Below are positions 59,901 to 64,000 of a DNA stretch of 64,000 bases, one piece after another. Position 1 is the first letter of the stretch. The number at the start of each line of letters is the position of its first letter. Source of the DNA: Athripsodes cinereus. Lineage: Eukaryota > Arthropoda > Insecta > Trichoptera > Leptoceridae. The notes under the pieces were generated by a model that had not been told where the DNA came from, made no database searches, and saw nothing but the letters and a program-made list of their open reading frames with translations. Where the stretch lies: NCBI GenBank assembly GCA_947579605.1, contig OX388314.1, forward strand, positions 15,807,982-15,871,981, written 5' to 3'. Position numbers and translations under genes: made by a program.

Positions 59901-62899
59901 ATCAAGGCATATCTCAAGAGTAGCCAGTGGAATAATTACTTCCGGCATCCTCATCACATAGTGATGAGTACTCAAGAGATTTCCAATATTAGATTTATGG
60001 ATGTTATCTAGCACAAGATTTGAATATGATACGGTAAGGAAACAAAGATAATAAAAATAAACTCAATGCTAAATATTGTCTCATCTCCTTTACATGAAGT
60101 AGTGTATGAGAAAAGAATTACAAATTGTAATTCTTAGCTGATTTTCGTTGTCGATCAGATTTTGTCGAATGTGATCAAATTGCACAACCAAATTTTAATT
60201 CTTGCGTAGCTTCTAAGAATGAAGCCTACTTTTACAGAATCACATCAATACAATATTGAAATATACTTACATAATCTGATGATATTAATTTGACAAGGGC
60301 ATCTTTTGGAAGATTTAAGAATGCATTGGTCTTTACACATTCTGATGCATTTTCTCCAACATACGAGATGCATTTTTCCATAAATGAAGCTGCACTCTTA
60401 TTTCCTATAAATATGAAAGATTTAATCACTGCTTATTGTATACAAACGCAGAAAATGTAGCATAATATATTGTACAGTACAAGAAATATACTGACCTAAT
60501 TATAATTTTATCTTTTTATTGTACATTTCTGTATTTTTAAAAAAAAATGTATCTGGGTTTTTGTTATAAACCCAAATACAACCTTATACACCTTTCACAG
60601 AAAGCTACTAAAAGCTTGTAGTGAAAGGGGAGTTGTCAGCACCTGATATCGAACCACGGACCCTTTGTTCATGATACCGAGACTCTACCCCCAGGCTACT
60701 GACGAACTGTATGTGGGAGCGGAACTACACCATGTCGAATTTCGGCCTAAGTGACTTATAAACATAGTACTGTATTATAGTCCTTATTATGCTCATTTAA
60801 ATTACATATTCATCTGCCTTTAAAACGAGTTATATTGTGAAAGAAATATAAATTAAAAAAAATGAGAAATATCAGTTAAAGTAAAACAAAGCCATTTTAA
60901 CCCAATATTGTGAAATTCTTCAAAAAAGTGTGAAAAAAAAGATAAATAGCAATCATTCATATTTTTTAAGGATAATATCTTTCCAACTAACATGTGAGAA
61001 GCAAATATAATTTTGTTAAAAAACTTTGAATGGTCACACTGAAAAATGGCTTCCATTGAGTGTAGCTTCGCTCCGGCGTACAGATTTGTAGCGGCATTCA
61101 TACTCTGGTAAAAAAAAAATTGATTGTACTTTAAGGAAATATATTTTTAAAACACTTTTTTACTATGATTACAGCTATTGGGTACCATAGAAAGGTGACA
61201 TTTTTTTCAATGGCAACATTTTTAAGAAAGGATAATGAGAATAAAACAAATTCATGTACTTTATCTTCATTAAATTTATTCTTAATAATTGTAAAAATAT
61301 AAGTTAGAACAAATCCTTATCAAATTCGTATTGGATGGTGAAACATCAAATACGGCGGCTATATGTAACTTTGCAAAGTGGCGATACATGGATTCATCTA
61401 CATAACCTTCACACAATTAAAAAAAAATAGAAATATGACATGTATACTGTGTAAATACATGTATATGTTCGTCAGAAGAACTACATGTTAGCAGGTTTAC
61501 ATTGACATGGATTATCCGAGGAGTTTGCTAGTTGAAACTTAAATGTAAAAAAAAAACATATTACTAATTATAATACAGATGTGTGAGAACTTTCACTATC
61601 CATAGTTCTTGGTTTAATATGAAAAGACTAATACATTTAATGATGTACACGTGAAATCACAATTAGATGTACTACTAAAACATCTTCCTAAAATTCTCGA
61701 AGAACAAGGAAGACTTTTAGGTTAGCATAAGAAGAAATTACACTGGAATGGAAAAAACAATTTCTTTTTGATGAAATTTCTTAAACTGAGAACATTTTAT
61801 CTTAAAACATGATAAAAGTTTGTATACACTTTAATTCACTTTATCACAAGTGTCTTGGAAACAACATAACCTAAAAACGCCGCAAAGCAACGGGTTTTAG
61901 AAATCGTCGTTTAACTGTTATTCCTTTACATTTTGTATTAACGTTATATTGTCTCCTTTGAGCATTATCCTTCCCAGCGTTTTCCTTTGCTTAGTTTTAA
62001 CGTAATATTCTTCAGCGTCGTCTAAAACGAGATTCATGTATTCGTCAAAGCCAACGATGTGCCCTTCGATCCTCAGGTAAATGTTCTCGTAGAGCCACAC
62101 TTGAACTCTTGATCTATTTTGTAAGTATCTGAAGATGAGATTGATGGGTTGAACCATCACCTTCTGTACTTTCGGAGGTCCTTTGTAAGCCATTGTTCAA
62201 ATTGTAAATTTTCCCACAAAAACGCTTCTCAACGACACTCAAGTAAAATAAACATGGCGGACGCTTCGCCGACAAACGTGAAGTTTGTGCAATTAAAAGT
62301 AAAAATATTGCCATTTAGAAAAAATAATGAAAATAATTTGAATAAAAATAAGGCAGCTTTTTCAATAATCAAAATATTTTCAATACAATATAATATACAT
62401 TTCTTAACACGATAAATAAAAACATACCTCCAGGACGCTCTTGTATTTCAATAGCAGCAGCTAAAAGTGTGCATGCACTAGCAACAGACAATGTTGATGT
62501 CACATGATCTTCACATGCAGACCTTAAATCTTCTACGCCAAGATCTGCAGCCAGAGTCATCATTTCAAATACACCGGAATCTTGAAGTAACAACTACAAA
62601 ATAAGCAGATGAAATATTTTTTGATAAACATACTTCTTCACATTAAAATAGGACCGAGCCAACATTTTTTTCATGTTACAACAATGAAAATGTTATATCT
62701 ATTTAACAGTAGATGGCGATAAAATCAATTCGAGATACAAACCTTCCCGGTGTAAACATACAATATGAACTGTCTAAAAGTATCCGGCAGAGTGTGCACC
62801 AATCGTATAGGTGTCGGTGTTCCCGGTGCGGATGGTGATACAGTGCAACCTGGAATGCGACATATCTCTCCTCTTTTTGTATTTTGAAAACTTTTACAT
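41771..62899 (-). CDS. BTB-BACK-TLDc domain protein (5' end not found)
   Basis: Nine exons join by GT-AG sites and matching phases: 62743-62899, 62428-62593, 60271-60404, 59591-59750, 58706-58895, 50629-50706, 50246-50363, 43110-43285 and 41771-41993. They encode 466 residues and a TGA stop. Residues about 35-85 form the end of a BTB fold ([12 protein letters not shown]). Residues about 90-205 look like a BACK domain ([13 protein letters not shown] near 155-168). A Gly/Pro/Arg-rich linker (about 225-265) follows, and residues about 284-455 form a TLDc domain ([34 protein letters not shown]). BTB-BACK proteins often act as cullin-3 adaptors, and TLDc domains occur in oxidation-resistance and V-ATPase-associated proteins. 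The role here is inferred only. The insect serine-enriched Gprs family is a candidate, at low confidence. Confidence 0.88.
42168..42822. mobile_element. PIF/Harbinger-type MITE
   Basis: The ends are perfect inverted repeats GGGCCGCGATATCCAAA, and TTA flanks both sides (42165-42167 and 42823-42825), the usual Harbinger target. The 655-bp body has no transposase. Just inside both ends are clusters of GTTAAC/GTTAACC boxes in both orientations, probably the subterminal binding sites. It sits in the last intron of the BTB-TLDc gene. Confidence 0.88.
43110..43285 (-). CDS. BTB-TLDc exon h (TLDc)
   Basis: Acceptor TCTATAG, donor GTAAGT. It encodes residues 335-392: G-G-F-S-D-V-A-W, then K-A-F-L-F-V-L and K-P-Y-A-I-C-Y-H-P, the central sheet of TLDc. 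Confidence 0.95.
43734..43874. repeat. Perfect 52-bp inverted repeat (hairpin)
   Basis: Positions 43734-43785 are the exact reverse complement of 43823-43874 with a 37-base loop. It lies in the 6.96-kb intron of the BTB-TLDc gene. The loop contains further GACGTC-like boxes. Perfect arms suggest a young foldback element or a selected hairpin. Confidence 0.92.
44109..44543. repeat. MITE-like element with long imperfect inverted ends
   Basis: The left end has GTCACCACCAGCTTTTAT and then CGGCGGTGC. The right end has the reverse arrangement, CTCCGCCATG and then ATAAAAGCTGGTGGTGGCAC. Arms of about 45 bp pair imperfectly. No target duplication was found. Confidence 0.5.
44948..45650 (+). pseudogene. 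hAT transposase relic
   Basis: Plus-strand pieces show L-I-L-D-C-C-T-R followed by a stop and [10 protein letters not shown], where hAT transposases have T-R-W-N-S; the Trp codon is replaced by TAA. After a shift comes [16 protein letters not shown], then several stops, then the piece 45322-45513 and a Glu/Lys-rich tail ([11 protein letters not shown]) to about 45650, where a T-rich insertion follows. The N-terminal BED finger, part of the catalytic region and the C-terminal dimerisation region were not found. Confidence 0.7.
48257..48374. repeat. Foldback MITE, arms of about 45 bp
   Basis: The segment starts TGGCCGGTTTCAATAA and ends with its reverse complement. The arms pair through CTATCTATCCG and TCGATTGAAAT with about six mismatches. 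It is nested inside the hAT element. Confidence 0.8.
49261..49512 (+). repeat. Local direct duplication inside the hAT element
   Basis: Two units of about 105 bp start at 49261 and 49412. Both have ATAGATAATGAGTGAAATATA, a TTTATCTCC block, TTTCACTTACCGCAAAAAGA and a TTCGTAGTTT end. The unit offset is about 150 bp with an unrelated spacer. Confidence 0.75.
50246..50363 (-). CDS. BTB-TLDc exon g (TLDc)
   Basis: Acceptor TTATCAG, donor GTGAGA. It encodes residues 296-334: [20 protein letters not shown] and P-V-M-I-L, the most conserved N-terminal TLDc strand and helix. Confidence 0.95.
50629..50706 (-). CDS. BTB-TLDc exon f (TLDc start)
   Basis: Acceptor TTTCAG, donor GTGAGT. It encodes residues 270-294 ([17 protein letters not shown]), completing Arg at one end and splitting Trp at the other. 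Confidence 0.9.
51132..51310. repeat. MULE left terminal repeat: TTCGAA array
   Basis: About nine boxes spaced roughly 15-20 bp, six of them exact TTCGAA and others TTCGAC or TTTGAA, alternate with ACAATT/ACATTTG segments. The outer end pairs in inverted orientation with 58660-58675. Confidence 0.85.
51790..52388. repeat. Putative MITE with 13-bp inverted ends
   Basis: AGACCATTAAAGG at 51790-51802 is the reverse complement of 52376-52388. The 599-bp body has no open frame. No clear target duplication was seen, so the superfamily is unknown. It lies inside the MULE. Confidence 0.5.
53121..54625 (+). CDS. FLYWCH-type MULE transposase
   Basis: Two exons, 53121-53432 and 53543-54625, join in phase across a 110-bp GT-AG intron (donor CAG|GTAGGA, acceptor TTTTTAG|GTTGTG) and give 464 residues with no internal stop. 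Residues about 8-64 form a FLYWCH zinc finger (Y-W-K-C-D with Cys36 and Cys44, His62 and His64). The MULE catalytic core has Asp188 in W-Y-G-D-G-T-F-D, Asp250 in L-S-D-Y-E-P and Glu380 in N-N-S-I-E-G-W-H. It also has the C-x-x-H pair at Cys271 and His274 that is usual between the second and third acidic residues. It would cut and join the element's ends in the nucleus. The start is the first ATG ahead of the finger. All key residues are present, so activity is possible, though host domestication cannot be ruled out from sequence. It is opposite in strand to the gene that hosts it. Confidence 0.93.
56131..56235 (-). repeat. Family A retroposon fragment
   Basis: ACTACTACTAACCATTCC, ATGTGGGGTAGCCGGCAGAC and CACATGCAAAACGCCCTCTC blocks are a diverged reverse copy of family A. 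It is nested in the MULE. Confidence 0.55.
56694..56830 (-). repeat. Family C retroposon relic
   Basis: It starts with a T run, and the interior and a GTGATTTCTTCCATCTAACC block follow the family C order, diverged. It is nested in the MULE. Confidence 0.45.
57406..57475 (-). repeat. LINE family D 3' tail
   Basis: The plus strand has AATAATAATAATATG, then a TATATAGCGCC block and TCACTTCAAGGGCGCTTTAC. On the minus strand this is the GCGCCCTTGAAGTGA plus (TTA)n tail seen at 20166-20256. Nested in the MULE. Confidence 0.6.
58480..58675. repeat. MULE right terminal repeat: TTCGAA array
   Basis: About ten exact TTCGAA boxes, mostly as ATTCGAATAATTGT or ATTCGAAGAATTGT units. Read on the minus strand it matches the left array from the outer end inwards (GACAGGAAAATTATTCGAA, then ACAATTATTCGAATG). 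Confidence 0.85.
58706..58895 (-). CDS. BTB-TLDc exon e (linker)
   Basis: Acceptor TTTTCAG, donor GTATAA. It encodes residues 207-268, with a five-Gly run and a charged H-H-P-D-Q-D-K-R segment, probably disordered. The donor is followed after only about 20 bases by the target duplication of the MULE element. Confidence 0.9.
59474..59563 (+). mobile_element. 90-bp retroposon with 14-bp target duplication
   Basis: ATTAGCAATAATAA lies at 59460-59473 and 59564-59577. The insert has a CGACGCCTCAGAGGCAGCCG block and ends in (AAG)n. The right target copy ends 13 bases from exon d (59591) of the BTB-TLDc gene, that is, 11 bases from the intron's first two bases. Confidence 0.85.
59591..59750 (-). 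CDS. BTB-TLDc exon d (BACK core)
   Basis: Acceptor CTTACAG, donor GTAATA. It encodes residues 153-205, including [12 protein letters not shown], the typical BACK core, and ends in a split Asp codon. Confidence 0.92.
60271..60404 (-). CDS. BTB-TLDc exon c
   Basis: Acceptor ATTTATAG, donor GTAAGT. It encodes residues 109-152, the start of the BACK helices (C-I-S-Y-V-G-E-N-A and L-V-K-L-I-S-S-D-Y). The preceding intron contains SNRPE and a SINE. Confidence 0.92.
60561..60706 (-). repeat. tRNA-derived SINE, copy 3
   Basis: The minus strand has GTCAGTAGCCTGGGGGTAGAG and, downstream, GGTTCGATATC, then the shared body ending GTATAAGGTTGTATTTGGG. It lacks a few bases found in copies 1 and 2 around AGCTTGTAGTGAAAG. 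It lies in the intron that also contains SNRPE. Confidence 0.78.
61830..61835 (-). terminator. Polyadenylation-like signal for SNRPE
   Basis: ATTAAA on the minus strand, 83 bases beyond the SNRPE stop. ATTAAA is the commonest variant of AATAAA. Use is inferred. Confidence 0.35.
61918..62193 (-). CDS. SNRPE: Small nuclear ribonucleoprotein Sm protein E
   Basis: A complete 91-residue Sm-fold protein encoded without introns, close in length and sequence to the roughly 92-residue SmE family. Sm1 spans about residues 28-62, with the Gly44 turn and the RNA-facing F-D-E-Y-M-N loop (49-54). Sm2 is at about 74-87, with L-K-G-D-N (78-82). The N-terminal K-V-Q-K-V-M-V-Q-P block is diagnostic of SmE. 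SmE forms the seven-member Sm ring with SmB, D1, D2, D3, F and G around the Sm site of U1, U2, U4 and U5 snRNAs, in assembly and splicing. The ATG has a good context (AACAATGG). The gene lies in the intron between BTB-TLDc exons b and c, on the same strand. Whether it is the parental gene or a functional retrocopy cannot be told here; no poly(A) tract or target duplication was seen. Confidence 0.95.
   Translation of the reverse strand: MAYKGPPKVQKVMVQPINLIFRYLQNRSRVQVWLYENIYLRIEGHIVGFDEYMNLVLDDAEEYYVKTKQRKTLGRIMLKGDNITLIQNVKE
62428..62593 (-). CDS. BTB-TLDc exon b
   Basis: Acceptor TTTGTAG, donor GTATGT. It encodes residues 53-107 ([24 protein letters not shown]), the last BTB helices, and splits a Gly codon. 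Confidence 0.92.
62743..62899 (-). CDS. BTB-TLDc exon a (BTB end)
   Basis: It is bounded by TTTCAG on the 5' side and GTTTGT on the 3' side. The first base completes a split codon (phase 2) and the exon ends on a whole codon. It encodes residues 1-52 of the partial protein, with a Pro-rich S-A-P-G-T-P-T-P loop before the last BTB helices. The frame is fixed by continuity into the next exon; the alternative frame fails at the junction. Confidence 0.85.
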
Positions 62900-63883
62900 C
62901 TGAAATTAAAAAAACACTGTATATATTAATCAAATAAATATTATGTACACATAAGGAAATCGTCCCCTTCGTATAACAGACTTATGAGATTGCTAAAAGC
63001 CGGTCGTAGAATTCTCGATTTTAAGTTTTACTATGTATCTACGTAATAGATATTATTTTTGATTAACCTTCTATCGGAAAGTCTTCAACAAAAGCAGCTC
63101 TGATAGCTGTCACAAAATTCATGGGCTTTAGTAAATAAAATTTATTTTTTTCTTCTGCACATAATCATTTTTATCAAGAGAAAAAAAATATTCAACATCT
63201 ACCTACCTACCACTTAGTAATAACTATCAAAACAACACACCCTTATGTCACACAAAATATAACGAAAATCAACAAACATTTATACCCTGTGTGGACACAT
63301 TATTATTTTATTAATGTTTACTCAGGGAGGAAGAAGGAAATGGAAAAAAACACAATGAGTGCCTACAACAAAAATAAAGATGGATCGCTTAGAGATATAA
63401 TACAGTGCACTATAGGAAGAAACATCCTAAAAGATAATATTATGTCGTATTGTCGGCAGTAGGTATAGTATGGGTAGGTATACTTCAACTAGCTGAAAAT
63501 TCAAGTGGACAAAGACGTGAAGTGCTCTTTCGCATCAACGACGTTGAGATTGGAAAGGAAAATACTATCGGTGAAGTACTAAGGTACTAAACTGTGAAAG
63601 CATATTTGCTGAATGCCTTATAGGTAGATACTACATACAATACTCTCAATACTAACTACCAATACGTTATTTTCAAACATAACAATTTTATTGCTGATGT
63701 TCCGGGTGCTTTTCTCTCTTTGTGCATTCAGAAAAACCTTTCAAGTAGGTAGGTACTTACATACATACCAAGTTATGCTATTATGTGTATATGCTGATGT
63801 TTATTTTCCTTCAGAATCCATTAGTTTCCTATTATTCTAAGGAACTATAACAGATGAAATTACTATTTTTATTCTTATTATTA
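62900..63883. other. Region upstream of the first recognised BTB-TLDc exon
   Basis: No exon could be joined. A minus-strand segment at about 63070-63142 starts with ATG in an open frame and ends at AAG|GTTAAT, but its phase does not fit exon a. The missing BTB N-terminus is probably beyond 64000 or in an exon I could not recognise. A plus-strand open segment (63438-63590) has no family features. Confidence 0.4.
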
Positions 63884-64000
63884 CACCATCACGGAATATC
63901 CCATAAGTGGGGTTGCCAGCAGACCAGATGCATGTAATAAACATGCAAGCGGTCCTTTTCACGCCAATAGAAATTTAAGACATGCAGGATAGAACGCAAA
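63884..64000 (-). repeat. Family A retroposon copy running off the window
   Basis: TACACCATCACGGAATATCC, GTGGGGTTGCCAGCAGACC, ATGCATGTAATAAACATGC and ACATGCAGGATAG blocks match family A in reverse orientation up to the window end. Confidence 0.7.

Noticed and set aside
15721..60706. The three A-box/B-box units as true tRNA genes
   Set aside because: They share a long non-tRNA body, do not form a closed tRNA cloverleaf, and occur as dispersed copies, so SINE is the better call.

Overview
The window reads as AT-rich insect nuclear DNA, most likely from a moth or butterfly. The reasons are genes with spliced GT-AG introns, many TAGGTAGGTA-like runs, and a high density of SINE, LINE and DNA-transposon copies. 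Several LINE fragments end in short microsatellite tails such as (TAG)n, (TATAG)n, (TA)n, (TTA)n and (GA)n. The order is an inference; nothing here fixes the species.

Bases 1 to about 41,400 hold no host gene that I can support. This part is AT-rich intergenic DNA with retroposon fragments. It includes one retroposon family (called family A here) ending in (TAG)n, three copies of a tRNA-derived SINE, a 5' fragment of an LTR element (LTR, primer-site-like motif and partial gag), and several decayed LINE reverse-transcriptase tails. Two 5'-truncated copies of one LINE lie head to tail at 35.2-38.5 kb; the second keeps a long open reverse-transcriptase frame. A nested cluster lies at 11.0-11.9 kb.

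Bases 41,771 to 62,899 (minus strand) hold the main host gene, which encodes a BTB-BACK-TLDc protein. I could join nine coding exons by splice sites and reading phase, giving 466 residues that run to the stop codon. The N-terminal part of the BTB domain was not found. A complete intronless SNRPE (Sm protein E) gene lies in one intron on the same strand.

The introns of this gene are packed with DNA transposons. A 7.5-kb Mutator-like element has an exact 9-bp target duplication, terminal arrays of TTCGAA boxes and an open FLYWCH/MULE transposase gene. A 5.3-kb hAT element has an exact 8-bp duplication and a dead transposase. There is also a Harbinger-type MITE with a TTA duplication and long hairpins, one with perfect 52-bp arms. 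Two insertions sit within about 30 bp of 5' splice sites. Removing the two large elements would reduce the intron of 7,999 bp to about 446 bp and the intron of 6,960 bp to about 1.68 kb, so most of the gene's length in this window is transposon-derived.
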